Of a DNA stretch of 64,000 nt, positions 1-8,890 are shown one piece after another. This DNA comes from JBCBGF01 sp038526915 (lineage in GTDB: Bacteria; Pseudomonadota; Alphaproteobacteria; Rhodobacterales; Rhodobacteraceae), in the NCBI GenBank assembly GCA_038526915.1, contig JBCBGF010000001.1, forward strand, positions 1,064,272 through 1,128,271, written 5' to 3'. The notes under the pieces are model-generated. The model did no database searches, was not told where the DNA came from, and was given only the letters and a program-made list of their open reading frames with translations. Each line of letters opens with the position of its first letter. The stretch's first letter is position 1. The position numbers and the translations under genes were made by a program.

Positions 1-57
1 TAAATCATCAACTTCAACATGGGCAGTTCTTGATCTGAGTGTTCCCCGAGTTTGGCA

Positions 58-3000
58 ATGACAAAGAACTCCGACATCAACTCTCTGCAGAACCAGTTTC
101 GTGGAATTGTTGCCTCTGTGAGAAGCTCAGGCTTCCGAGAGGTCAAAAGCGCGGACGAAATTGCACGTCAGTATTGGAGCTCTCTGCAGAGTCTCTTGCT
201 CGGTGCGCGCCTGAAATTGCAGCCAGACCAGTACCAAGATTTCATATCATGGGTGGACGCTCAAGAATCCACCGTTTTGAACGACATAAGGAGCCTAAAG
301 AAAGGATACGAGCAACTCTCTGGATTGTCGGATTCAAAACCAGCAGACCTGCAAACAGAAATTCTCTGGGCAACAGCAGTTTTGCGTCGCCACATCGATA
401 CCTTGAAGACATTCCGGAGTGCCGCCGACAAAATATGCCGTCACGTATTGCGGGACGAGATAACTGACGCAATTGGTTTATTGAATGATATTGACACGAA
501 TTGCGGGGTTAGCCTCTGGAGCTTGCAACTTAGAATTGCGCTGACAAACGAGGCGTTTGGACTCGAGGCACAAAAGAATGTAGTCGCTGAAGCGCGCGCA
601 GCATTCGACCGCGGACTACTTGGCTACATCGCCTACCATTGTGGCGTACGAAACGAGTCGCGTACCACTGCAGAGAGGTTCTCAGTCACCACAGAAGCTC
701 GCATAGCAAGGCATAGCAACTTCTCAAGGGAGGTAAAAACGTACCTCCGCCACGTCCTCATTGGCGAATTTCCAACCTCACACTCTGGCATTGCCGATCT
801 TCTAAGAGTCTCCCAAAGCCACCACTTCATCGATTTGTATGAGGACATGGTGGCGACGCTTCAAGCCCTTTGCCTTGCACCCATGTCTCAGGAACTAGAG
901 ATCGCAGCGATCGGTTTCTTGGACGCCTTTGTCGACTTGGATGACTTCCGTCTGGAGAAGATTCATCTGGCAATTCGTAGCAATGACGCACCGCAAGGTT
1001 TGAAAGTAATGGGAAATGCAGTTCTCCAGTTTATTGTCGCTGGAGAGCCGAGTAGAGCACTCAGAGCATTCTCTGACGCTGCAAAGGTGGACACTGAACC
1101 AAATCCTTGGGACTTCATCTATGCCGGTTGGGTGACATCTGAAGGCGTTCTCAAAGAGCCAAAGGAGACACGAATTCGCCGGAGGTGCGTTCGCTTCATT
1201 GCCGCTACGTTCACAGACACGGATCTTTTTGACCCGCATGATGCTGTCATCAAGTTGTCTCGGAACTTTGGGCAACTCCCATTTTTCAGATCCTTGTGGA
1301 GTTACTCCAAGATCGTCAACGGAGCCGAGTTTCCAAATGACACCGATCACCGGAAGGTCGGCCTTAACTCCGCTTATATTGGTTTCGAGGATCTAACCCG
1401 AACCCAGCTTCAAGTCTTGGCCACCAGCTCCAGTTCGCCTGACTCGACATCGGCCGAATTTTGGCAGGCCTTCGCCGGTCATGGATTTCGAGCACTCGAA
1501 TCCCTCGGCGTTATGGAGCTTGCGAGCTCCCTTGGACGCGCGTTGCGTGGTGAGAGTGCGACACCGGCGCCAAGTCCGATCGATGTACACAGAAATACAC
1601 TCGGAGCACGTAATTTCTTTGGAGATGTCATCAGACTGCTGGATGCAATCGAGATCTTTGACAAGAAATCGGTCCTCGAGATTCTTGCTACCTCCTGTTC
1701 GTCCGCTCCTCATTCCCCGCTCCGATACAAGATTGGAAATGCAACCAGAGGTTATAGTTGGGAGGACTTTCAACGGTGTCCCGACCCGATCATCCGTTCA
1801 GTTGCAATTCACATGGTGTGGGAAGAAACTCAAGACTCTCGGATGCGATCCGTTCTCAGGTTTTCAGTAAAGGACCTCTTCAGACAAAGAGCTGAGGAAT
1901 TACCCTCTCAGCTTGAATGGAAAGGTCTGAATGTTCCTGAAAGTACCTTGATCTACTTCTTAGATTTTGTTTGCACACTCGACGTCCTTGATATTCTAAC
2001 TGTCCTTAGAGGCACCCGGCAGGTGTTATCGGAGCGTGCTAACATCTGCTTAGTTCTACAGGAAATCGACCCTAAGAACCGTCACTTCTATGCCGATGAA
2101 TACTCTGCATTAAAAGAGGACATAGCATTCTCGGACGGGCAACTCATTGTCGATAGCAGCAGAATTTATGTTGAAACCCCGCAGCTTCGCCAATGGGCTA
2201 AGACCAATCTTTCTGAAGACTATTCGAGATACCGTGACCTAGCCAAATTGGACATTGAGGACAAGCAGCCATTCGACGAGCTATTGGCCGAAATTCGAAC
2301 GGGTAAGAGAGACAGCAGCGCTGCCTTTACTGCCGAGAGCGAAGCAGATGTTCTTTTGTATGCCATCCTTGCCCGATTGCGCGATGAGTTCCTGACAAAC
2401 TCTTCTTTCGGATTGGATTTTTTCCTAAGCAAACGCATCCGGCATCAATCGTTCATTGGATCAATCCGAGCACCTTTGGAGCTAGAGGAGTTGATCACGA
2501 ACCGATCCAACGAAGAAAGCGCCTACAAGCCAAACTACACATGGGTCAACCGTCTTGCCGTAGCGAATAGTGACGACAGGCGGCATCTTTTGAAGGCATT
2601 TGATGATTTCTCGGAGGCCTTTGACAGGGAACTCGTTGCAGCAAAGGACAAATTCTTCCAGATCCAAGGTAAGGATAACCCAGATGGTCTCGTATTCTTA
2701 CCGCTCACTTCCAATATCATCGCGCTGACCAAGGCATTGGCCCCCAGCGATAGTACCTTTGAGGAATTTCTTGATACGGCTATCGCTCTGATTTGGATCG
2801 GGCTTGAACCCGCTTTGTCCCTCATACGAGCCTTCATCAAGGAGCAGCTCAAAGAGAAACTGATCGGTCTCATTGATGATCTCAGAAGAGATGTTAGGGA
2901 CGTCATCGGAAACACCACCGAGTTCCTCGATTTTGACGCTCACATTGGGCGGCGTTCAAGTGAAGTCCAAGTTCGTCTTGATGAATGCGCGAGCTGGTTC

Positions 3001-3519
3001 GCTCGAACGAATCTTGATTTCACGGAGAAAGCTTTCGGCTTGGATGAAGCCGTTGGGATGGCGCAAAGCTTCGCGCTTTCTTGTTTGCCCGGATTTGAGC
3101 CGAAAATAGAGAGCCCGAGCATTGTCTCGGATACCCAGATTCGTGCACACTCACTTGTTCACCTTCATGATCAAATTCTTATAGCCCTCCAAAACGCGAA
3201 GGATCATTCTGGCCTCAGGACACCTAAAATTACGACCATTGCAAACGCCGATGCCAGCAATGGTGTCCTGTCGATTAGAGTAGAGAGCGAAGTGAAGCCC
3301 AGCGTGCTGGAAAGGGCTCGCCAAGGGGCTGAGGAACGAAGGAGTATGATCGCCGAAGGCAAAGCCTCACTTCAGACGCGCAGAGAAGGTGGGTCGGGCT
3401 TCTTCAAGCTCGCCGCGGTTGCGTCACAAACAAGCAAGGGAAAGATCGACTTTGGGGTAACATCAGATGGCAGCTTCTTCCTTGAGGTGCAGTATTCATT
3501 GATTGTGGAGGCCGCATAA
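58..3519 (+). CDS. dtcA: Detocs sensor histidine kinase DtcA
   Basis: Probable cytoplasmic sensor kinase of a defensive two-component system (Detocs), 1153 aa from the ATG; a TTG at 52 is an alternative start. The first ~900 residues look all-helical without transmembrane segments, as expected for a helical-repeat sensor. The C-terminus resembles a GHKL ATPase: an N-box-like stretch with N1046 followed by AKDHS, and a glycine box GGSGFF at about 1111-1116. H962, in a charged helical segment before the ATPase, is a possible phospho-accepting histidine (inference). It overlaps dtcB by one base (TAATG). Known: in Detocs, DtcA senses infection and passes phosphate to DtcC, with DtcB as a phosphate buffer. 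The identification rests mainly on the three-gene order and the DtcC fusion; the long sensor region is not itself diagnostic. Confidence 0.82.
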   Translation: MTKNSDINSLQNQFRGIVASVRSSGFREVKSADEIARQYWSSLQSLLLGARLKLQPDQYQDFISWVDAQESTVLNDIRSLKKGYEQLSGLSDSKPADLQTEILWATAVLRRHIDTLKTFRSAADKICRHVLRDEITDAIGLLNDIDTNCGVSLWSLQLRIALTNEAFGLEAQKNVVAEARAAFDRGLLGYIAYHCGVRNESRTTAERFSVTTEARIARHSNFSREVKTYLRHVLIGEFPTSHSGIADLLRVSQSHHFIDLYEDMVATLQALCLAPMSQELEIAAIGFLDAFVDLDDFRLEKIHLAIRSNDAPQGLKVMGNAVLQFIVAGEPSRALRAFSDAAKVDTEPNPWDFIYAGWVTSEGVLKEPKETRIRRRCVRFIAATFTDTDLFDPHDAVIKLSRNFGQLPFFRSLWSYSKIVNGAEFPNDTDHRKVGLNSAYIGFEDLTRTQLQVLATSSSSPDSTSAEFWQAFAGHGFRALESLGVMELASSLGRALRGESATPAPSPIDVHRNTLGARNFFGDVIRLLDAIEIFDKKSVLEILATSCSSAPHSPLRYKIGNATRGYSWEDFQRCPDPIIRSVAIHMVWEETQDSRMRSVLRFSVKDLFRQRAEELPSQLEWKGLNVPESTLIYFLDFVCTLDVLDILTVLRGTRQVLSERANICLVLQEIDPKNRHFYADEYSALKEDIAFSDGQLIVDSSRIYVETPQLRQWAKTNLSEDYSRYRDLAKLDIEDKQPFDELLAEIRTGKRDSSAAFTAESEADVLLYAILARLRDEFLTNSSFGLDFFLSKRIRHQSFIGSIRAPLELEELITNRSNEESAYKPNYTWVNRLAVANSDDRRHLLKAFDDFSEAFDRELVAAKDKFFQIQGKDNPDGLVFLPLTSNIIALTKALAPSDSTFEEFLDTAIALIWIGLEPALSLIRAFIKEQLKEKLIGLIDDLRRDVRDVIGNTTEFLDFDAHIGRRSSEVQVRLDECASWFARTNLDFTEKAFGLDEAVGMAQSFALSCLPGFEPKIESPSIVSDTQIRAHSLVHLHDQILIALQNAKDHSGLRTPKITTIANADASNGVLSIRVESEVKPSVLERARQGAEERRSMIAEGKASLQTRREGGSGFFKLAAVASQTSKGKIDFGVTSDGSFFLEVQYSLIVEAA

Positions 3520-3998
3520 TGGCCGACTTCCTCGCATTGCTTGTAGAAGATGAGAGCCCAAAGCTGGCCCACATTCGGAGATTTGTCAGGCAGAGCTTTC
3601 CACATGTCAGCGTCTTCGACGCCCGCTCTGTCTCATCAGCATTAGAAGCCATTGAAGAGCATGACTTCGACTTGATGCTGCTGGACATGTCATTGCCGAC
3701 ATTCGACGTTGGGCAAGGCGAACACGGCGGACGGCCACAGGGATTCGGTGGGATTGAAATTCTGCGGCACATAGAGATGTCTGGTTCGAGCCTTCAGACT
3801 ATCGTCTTGACAGGTTACGAGGCGTTCCCCGACGAAACTGGCGAGCTCATCAGCTTGGATACCCTGCGTAACAGAATGCTGGATGAGTTCCCCACTACTG
3901 TTCGAGAGGTTGTTCACTTCAGTTCTTCACTTGAAGAATGGAAGGTTTCTCTCAGAGATGAGATCTCGTCAATTCTCAGGAGGCAAACAAATGATTAA
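3519..3998 (+). CDS. dtcB: Detocs single-domain response regulator DtcB
   Basis: A 159-aa stand-alone receiver domain. The acidic pair E10/D11 and phospho-acceptor D56 (in LLLDMSLP) are present, followed by the conserved Thr in VLTGY. A glycine/histidine-rich insertion follows the D56 loop (HGGRPQGFGG). The usual receiver Lys near the C-terminal strand is not evident: the matching stretch reads VVHFSSS. Known: DtcB in Detocs is a receiver without effector that draws phosphate off DtcA and prevents self-toxicity. Its start overlaps the dtcA stop and its end overlaps dtcC by 8 bases, so the three genes are probably translationally coupled. A generic receiver would be the alternative outside this context. 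Confidence 0.82.
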   Translation: MADFLALLVEDESPKLAHIRRFVRQSFPHVSVFDARSVSSALEAIEEHDFDLMLLDMSLPTFDVGQGEHGGRPQGFGGIEILRHIEMSGSSLQTIVLTGYEAFPDETGELISLDTLRNRMLDEFPTTVREVVHFSSSLEEWKVSLRDEISSILRRQTND

Positions 3999-5220
3999 GG
4001 TTCTGATCGTTGACGACCACCCCACAAGATATAAACCGGTAACAGATGAACTCGCGACCATTGGGGTAGTCCGCAGCGACATTAGATTTGTCTCCTCATC
4101 AAATGAAGCGTTGGAGGAGCTTGCGGCGAACAGGTTCGATCTTCTCATCTTGGATATACTTATTCCAGCTTGGCCAGATCAAGAGGCAGATCAGGTCAAC
4201 TCAGCCGATCTCCTCTTTGCCATTCAAAGCCAAAACGGAATTCAAAAGCCTGACTACATAGTCGGAATCACGGCGGACCTGAACGCTGCTGATGAATCAC
4301 TTCAAGAGTTCGAAAGAAATACATGGACCGTAATTCAATATTCCCCAACCGATGATGCGTGGGTTGGGAAAATAGTAAACTGTGTCAAATATCTACAGAC
4401 GAAGGCGGTCGGCGGCAACGAACTGAACTATGACTACGATCTTGCGATTGTTTGTGCGCTCAAGGAACCAGAACTTGAACATATCTTGAGGCTTCCTTGG
4501 AGTTGGAAGGCTTCCGAACCCCTTGACGAGGTTACGTTCTTTCGTGAGGGAACAATTGAAGTAGGTGAAAAACAATACCGAGTAGCAGCGGTTCATGCTT
4601 CACGAATGGGGATGGTTTCGTCAGCAGTATTGACCGGCAAAGTAATAGAAAGACTCAGGCCCCGCGTCTTAGCAATGACCGGTATATGCGCTGCCCACAA
4701 GAAGAAGGCACAACTGGGAGACGTTGTTATTGCTGATCCGGCTTGGGACTTCCAAAGCGGGAAACTGAAGATCGAAAACAATAAGCCTGTGATGGAGTTT
4801 AGTCCCCACCAAATTTCAATTCTGCCATTCTTGCGTGGTAGACTGGAGCAAATGACCAGCGATACCAAGATGGTAGCCGAGATTGTAGAAGAGTTTGGTT
4901 CAGAGGCGCCCAGCGGCTTCAAGTTGAGAATTGGTCCGGTGGCTTCGGGAGCCGCCGTGCTTGCTGATGGGCATGTTATTGAAGAAATTCGGCAATTCCA
5001 GAACCGCGATCTAATTGGTCTTGAGATGGAGGTTTACGGGGTTTACGCGGCGGCACAGCAAGCATCTTCGCCACAGCCGAGGTTCCTAGCTATGAAAGGT
5101 GTATGCGACTTCGCTGACCCAGACAAACATGATGGCGCTCAACGGTTCGCTGCATTTGCCAGCGCTCAGGTTTTGAAGAGATATGTTGAGAGGTTTGCGG
5201 ACAACCTTTTTGCCACTTAG
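3991..5220 (+). CDS. dtcC: Detocs effector DtcC: receiver domain fused to nucleoside phosphorylase-like nucleosidase
   Basis: 409 aa from the ATG at 3991, preceded by a strong AGGAGG at 3978-3983; upstream in-frame starts are rejected. Residues ~1-130 are a receiver domain with D8/D9 and phospho-acceptor D55 (LLILDILIP). Residues ~145-405 form a PNP/MTA-nucleosidase-like fold: an LAIVCAL strand, an AMTGICAA segment, E345/E347 in GLEMEVYG, and an acid D373 in GVCDFAD where this family has its catalytic Asp. Known: in Detocs, phosphorylated DtcC cleaves ATP into adenine and ribose 5-triphosphate and stops phage growth. Inferred: same activity here, since the nucleosidase residues look intact. 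As in DtcB, the usual receiver Lys is missing (IQYSPTDD). Outside the operon it could be read as a plain nucleosidase. Confidence 0.85.
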   Translation: MIKVLIVDDHPTRYKPVTDELATIGVVRSDIRFVSSSNEALEELAANRFDLLILDILIPAWPDQEADQVNSADLLFAIQSQNGIQKPDYIVGITADLNAADESLQEFERNTWTVIQYSPTDDAWVGKIVNCVKYLQTKAVGGNELNYDYDLAIVCALKEPELEHILRLPWSWKASEPLDEVTFFREGTIEVGEKQYRVAAVHASRMGMVSSAVLTGKVIERLRPRVLAMTGICAAHKKKAQLGDVVIADPAWDFQSGKLKIENNKPVMEFSPHQISILPFLRGRLEQMTSDTKMVAEIVEEFGSEAPSGFKLRIGPVASGAAVLADGHVIEEIRQFQNRDLIGLEMEVYGVYAAAQQASSPQPRFLAMKGVCDFADPDKHDGAQRFAAFASAQVLKRYVERFADNLFAT

Positions 5221-5249
5221 GGGCCTCTGAACGGATGCGCGGAGGAAAC

Positions 5250-5360
5250 ATGAGCATATTTGATTCTTGGATTTCAGAAAGCGCGCGACATGGTGGCTTC
5301 ATTGACGCTACAGAGCTAACCCCCGTCTCACCAGTGGATCTAGTTCTGAGCGGCAACTGA
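5250..5360 (+). CDS. Small ORF (36 aa) directly after dtcC
   Basis: An ATG at 5250 follows an excellent ribosome binding site (GGAGGAAAC from 5241) and opens a 36-codon frame ending TGA at 5360, 29 bases after the dtcC stop. The peptide begins MSIFDSWISES and has no transmembrane segment or recognisable motif. The strong RBS and operon position argue for translation. It could be a small Detocs accessory peptide, or the surviving N-terminus of a longer cargo gene cut off by later recombination, since no long frame follows. I do not recognise a family. Confidence 0.4.
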   Translation: MSIFDSWISESARHGGFIDATELTPVSPVDLVLSGN

Positions 5361-5520
5361 GGGCGATTGGCCGTCGGAGGGGAGTACCCCGATTGGGTCC
5401 CTCTCGAGAAATTCGGCTAGGCAAAAAGCTCAGACGCGCGGTGCGAGTCTTTCCCCACGTCTATTGTGGCAAGTGAAACCATGAAGAGATTGATCGCGTG
5501 CACTAAGAAGAAAGGTGATC

Positions 5521-6219
5521 CTAGCTGTTAGAATTTGTAAAAAGCTGGGCACGGATACGCTGTCTTAGATTAGACACGGTCGAAGCGTGCCACTTACCGC
5601 CTCGAGCCGTCCTAATTCCCCGGCGGTTCAGCTCTTTTGCTTGAGCCGAGAGCGTTAGGATGCCATTAACCTCAAAGTCTTCCACTATTTCTCTGAGGTC
5701 GGCCGCCCTAGCATTGGCGAGTGCGCGCTGGGCGTCACACGCGGATTGGTTCCCTTTGCCTGCGCGCCTGAGTGCGGCGGCGCCATTTGGATTGCCAAGC
5801 TTCACGCCGCGAGCCTTAGCAGCGGCAAGGGCGGCTTTTGTTCGAGAACTCGCAGCTAAGGCTTCCTCAGATGCGACCAAGGCCAGCACACCCAGAGTCA
5901 AGGGCGTTGCATTTGGGTTGTCACATGCGACAAAGTCTACTTTCGCCTCTTGTAGGTTCATCAGGAAAGCGGCGTTTCGGCTCAACCTATCGAGTTTAGC
6001 GATCAAGAGGCGGCTACCTGTCAACTTGGCTTGTTTGAGTGCGGCTTGAAGCTGAGGTCTGTTGTCTCTTCGACCCGATTCCACTTCTACATAGGCACCT
6101 AAAATGATTGCACCATACGATGAGACGTATGCATCGATTGCTGCTTGCTGCGCCTCCAAGCCCAGTCCGCTTCGTCCTTGTTTCTCTGTGGAAACTCGTA
6201 TGTAGGACACAATCTTCAC
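5521..6219 (-). CDS. Serine recombinase (resolvase/invertase family)
   Basis: Site-specific recombinase of 232 aa from a GTG at 6219, chosen because AAAGGTGAG lies 7 bases upstream and the resolvase fold starts right there; a TTG at 6249 would add 10 residues. The N-terminal catalytic domain shows YIRVSTEKQ with the nucleophilic Ser, then the SRLLIAKLDRLSR helix typical of resolvases. The C-terminal third holds a helix-turn-helix-like end (LNRRGIRTARGGKWHASTV) seen in these proteins. It lies convergent to the Detocs locus, 160 bases from the small ORF. Probable role: resolution or integration of an element nested in the island. It is shorter than large serine integrases. Confidence 0.88.
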   Translation of the reverse strand: MKIVSYIRVSTEKQGRSGLGLEAQQAAIDAYVSSYGAIILGAYVEVESGRRDNRPQLQAALKQAKLTGSRLLIAKLDRLSRNAAFLMNLQEAKVDFVACDNPNATPLTLGVLALVASEEALAASSRTKAALAAAKARGVKLGNPNGAAALRRAGKGNQSACDAQRALANARAADLREIVEDFEVNGILTLSAQAKELNRRGIRTARGGKWHASTVSNLRQRIRAQLFTNSNS

Positions 6220-6455
6220 ATCTAGGCTCACCTTTACAAACTTGCGCAACGTCCGTTAGGCAGGTTTGTATAGACGAGTTGAACTTTTATCAATTCGATT
6301 CAATAACTTGTACGGAAACAATTGATTGTCAGATCGAATACAACGAAACACCGATCCGCGCAGCCTCATTCTTAGTATCTCACGACAGGTCGGCTCTAAC
6401 ATCGCAATCAACAATAATGCTGCTTCGGGCACTCAGCTCTTAGGCAGCCCCTTGT

Positions 6456-7553
6456 CTAATGCCTATCTGCACGTGCCAGACTTAGTATTTCATCCAGTTC
6501 CAGATCAGACGAGAAATTTTGAAGAAAGAAGTTCCTAAGTTCTGCCGATAGCAACGTCAAATCCTGCTCATTCTCAGCGGATTCGCGCACAAGATTCAAG
6601 GCATCTAAGACTTCCTTGGTCCCAAAGGGCGACTTGATCAGAAACGGGTACTCTCTGGGCAGAAGCTCACGAATTCCGGGAATATCGGAACCCACTACGA
6701 TCCGACCGTGCGATATTGCCTCGACCACTACATTGGAAGATCCTTCTCGCACTGATGGAGCGACCAGAACGCTAAAATCATTGAAAACAGAGGCGTCTTC
6801 ACGCTCATAAACACCAAGATACTCAACGTCGTCGATCTCTTCAATCAATGGCGCAATCTCGTTCGAAAAGTATGGCGACGACGCGTCGCCCCATACCTTT
6901 AGTGATTTTCCCGGCTGCTGGAACTCACTCCATGCAGTTAGAAACGATGCAAGATTCTTTGACTCTACAATTCTACCGCAGAATGCATACGTTGGCTTGT
7001 TTGAGAATTCCGTGGGCTCGAGAGGAGCTACCGATGAATTGTTGAAGCGCTTAACATCGCTATGCCACTCTTGAATGCATCGGAAATCACTATCGTTAAG
7101 GCAGTGAAATCGTAGGTTACCAAGATCAACATCGTCTCGATTGTTGGTCACAAAGTTAGCACTACGGGTGGAGGCTAAACGGAGCACTACCTTGCAGGAT
7201 AAATTTGATAGATCTTCCAATAGAGATAAATGAGTGTCGTCGTGAAAGCAGAACACCTTGCTAACGTATATCAAGGGTTCAATTGACGACTCAGAAATCA
7301 TGTTGACAATAAAAGTGTAGGAGTCTCGTAGGTAGTTTTCGGGATTCCCAAATGTCACCGTTTTAACACCTGAAAAGTGTTGACTGTATCCGCTTCTTTG
7401 AACCACCACCACATCGAATTTCTCTTTCGTTCCGGACACAAAATCGAGAATGCGCTTCTGGATACCTCCTTGGGACGGTGGCATGTCCTCCACCCAAAAA
7501 ATGATCTTCCTGCGTTGTTCGGCAGTCTTAATCCGCTCCACTGAATATGCCAC
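6456..7553 (-). CDS. Glycosyltransferase family 4-like protein
   Basis: A 365-aa GT-B-fold glycosyltransferase. The N-terminal half contains VEDMPPSQGGIQKR, the glycine-rich acceptor-domain loop of GT4 enzymes. The C-terminal donor domain shows YAFCGRIVESKN and the retaining-GT signature APSVREGSSNVVVEAISHG, with the EX7E-type acidic pair. No signal peptide or transmembrane segment is seen, so it probably acts at the inner face of the membrane on a lipid-linked or peptide acceptor. It overlaps the following acyltransferase gene by 26 bases in a minus-strand cassette (SGNH hydrolase, membrane protein, acyltransferase, this gene). Donor and acceptor sugars cannot be told. Confidence 0.8.
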   Translation of the reverse strand: MAYSVERIKTAEQRRKIIFWVEDMPPSQGGIQKRILDFVSGTKEKFDVVVVQRSGYSQHFSGVKTVTFGNPENYLRDSYTFIVNMISESSIEPLIYVSKVFCFHDDTHLSLLEDLSNLSCKVVLRLASTRSANFVTNNRDDVDLGNLRFHCLNDSDFRCIQEWHSDVKRFNNSSVAPLEPTEFSNKPTYAFCGRIVESKNLASFLTAWSEFQQPGKSLKVWGDASSPYFSNEIAPLIEEIDDVEYLGVYEREDASVFNDFSVLVAPSVREGSSNVVVEAISHGRIVVGSDIPGIRELLPREYPFLIKSPFGTKEVLDALNLVRESAENEQDLTLLSAELRNFFLQNFSSDLELDEILSLARADRH

Positions 7554-8199
7554 TTATTCTCTTCATTGGCTCAATCAGCAAATTTGGCGCAATCGTTGAA
7601 CCCGGCATCGTCAAGACGGAAGCCCCAAGTCTCGTATTGTTGCCTACCACCACACCATGATGGCTCGCCCGTGAAACTATGTGTGCAGGTGGAGCGCTGT
7701 CGATTCGAACTCTCACTTGCTCTCCATTCAGACGTCCGGTTGTTGCCACAAACCCGAAACCGGCGTTGACGGCCCTCCCGAAGTTCGAAGAACCCACGAA
7801 TGCAGTATGTGAGACTTTGGCTTGGTCGAAAAGCACCGAAGTATCGATTTCCACGCAGAACCCGACTCTGACTCCGAAGGTGAGCAGCACAGATTGAGTA
7901 AGAAAAGCGTTTGGACCTACAATGCATTGCGGTCCGATGAGGCAGTTGGGTCCGATCCAACTTTGGCCGACCCAAGTAGCTGACGAAGCTGCGACAGAGG
8001 CTCCTTTGAGTATGCGGCCAAGCACCTCACCGAGTTCGTCTATTGCTTCGTGACTTGATTGAATAAGCTCTGGTGTCAGAGCGCTCAGCTCTGCGGAAGG
8101 TAGCCGATCGAGTACCTCCCGAATGAGACTTAGAGCTTCAGCGTCGGAGACTCGCTCGACCTCTTCACTCGATTTCGGATGGTGCTTCTGCTTCAACAT
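7528..8199 (-). CDS. Left-handed beta-helix (hexapeptide-repeat) acyltransferase or sugar-nucleotide enzyme
   Basis: A 223-aa protein whose middle and end consist of imperfect hexapeptide repeats (for example WIGPNCLIGPQCIVG and VVVGNNTRLGASV), the hallmark of left-handed beta-helix transferases. A ~65-residue helical N-terminus precedes it. The pattern of a long coil, the AFVGSSNFGRAVNAG turn and a C-terminal SRASHHGVVVGNNT block recalls the helix domain of bifunctional UTP-sugar enzymes, but no nucleotidyltransferase domain is present. It probably transfers an acyl group to a sugar made by the neighbouring glycosyltransferase. Its 5' end overlaps the upstream membrane-protein gene by 35 bases, which suggests coupling. 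Confidence 0.7.
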   Translation of the reverse strand: MLKQKHHPKSSEEVERVSDAEALSLIREVLDRLPSAELSALTPELIQSSHEAIDELGEVLGRILKGASVAASSATWVGQSWIGPNCLIGPQCIVGPNAFLTQSVLLTFGVRVGFCVEIDTSVLFDQAKVSHTAFVGSSNFGRAVNAGFGFVATTGRLNGEQVRVRIDSAPPAHIVSRASHHGVVVGNNTRLGASVLTMPGSTIAPNLLIEPMKRISGIFSGAD

Positions 8200-8860
8200 C
8201 TTCTTCTACAGCTTCTTCCGGCTGAGCAGCGACTTGCGTGTCCGATTGCGTCAATTCTTCGGCTGTCGGAATTTGATCGTCGGCTGCGCCCACCTCAATC
8301 CCGGAGGCCGATGAAATCGGGCTTTCATCAATTCCAACCGTAAGTGTCAGAGTAAGCGCGGCAATCCAAAACACCAAGATAGACAAGACCGCATACTGCA
8401 TCAATTTCGTGGTGCTCTTCCGAGAAAGTGGAACCAAAGATGAGGTCTCATCGACTTTAGCCTCGCGGTACAGGTCGGCCAAAGGGTACTGAAGATCACC
8501 GGTCTTGATCGACGAATCTTCGATACTTCTAATCACAGCATCCCAACGTGATACGTAAGATTTGCCCTTTGCAAGTACACCAAGCCAAATTACGGCGAGC
8601 AAAATTCCTTCCAATACGGTGATGATGCCAAACAAGGAGTCTTTTCCCTGCAGTCCAATATAAAATGAGATAAGCGCGCCTTGAACAAGAAGCATGATGT
8701 TGCTCCTAGCCCAAAAGCGATCTGACTCTTTTTCTTGGCGATCGATCGCGATCTTATACTCATCGGGAATAGAATGGATCTTGTGGTGGTGAATCGGTAG
8801 ACCTACTTGATCCTTGGTTTCTTTCTCAAGAGCCTCTTTGGAAGTCGGTTCTTCGCTCAC
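8165..8860 (-). CDS. Membrane protein of unknown function with acidic tail
   Basis: 231 aa. After a polar N-terminus (residues 1-50, with HHH at about 24) come two close hydrophobic segments (about 53-70 and 77-97), a ~60-residue soluble loop, a third hydrophobic segment (about 155-178) and a long Ala/Glu-rich acidic tail with no fold visible. The motif EYKIAIDRQEKESDRFWARSN before the first segment resembles small helical membrane proteins such as RipA-like or SLATT-type families, but I cannot assign it. It sits in the sugar cassette between the SGNH hydrolase and the acyltransferase and is likely co-transcribed with them. Confidence 0.6.
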   Translation of the reverse strand: MSEEPTSKEALEKETKDQVGLPIHHHKIHSIPDEYKIAIDRQEKESDRFWARSNIMLLVQGALISFYIGLQGKDSLFGIITVLEGILLAVIWLGVLAKGKSYVSRWDAVIRSIEDSSIKTGDLQYPLADLYREAKVDETSSLVPLSRKSTTKLMQYAVLSILVFWIAALTLTLTVGIDESPISSASGIEVGAADDQIPTAEELTQSDTQVAAQPEEAVEEDVEAEAPSEIE

Positions 8861-8890
8861 TACTACTTACCTCATTTTATAAATACGCGT

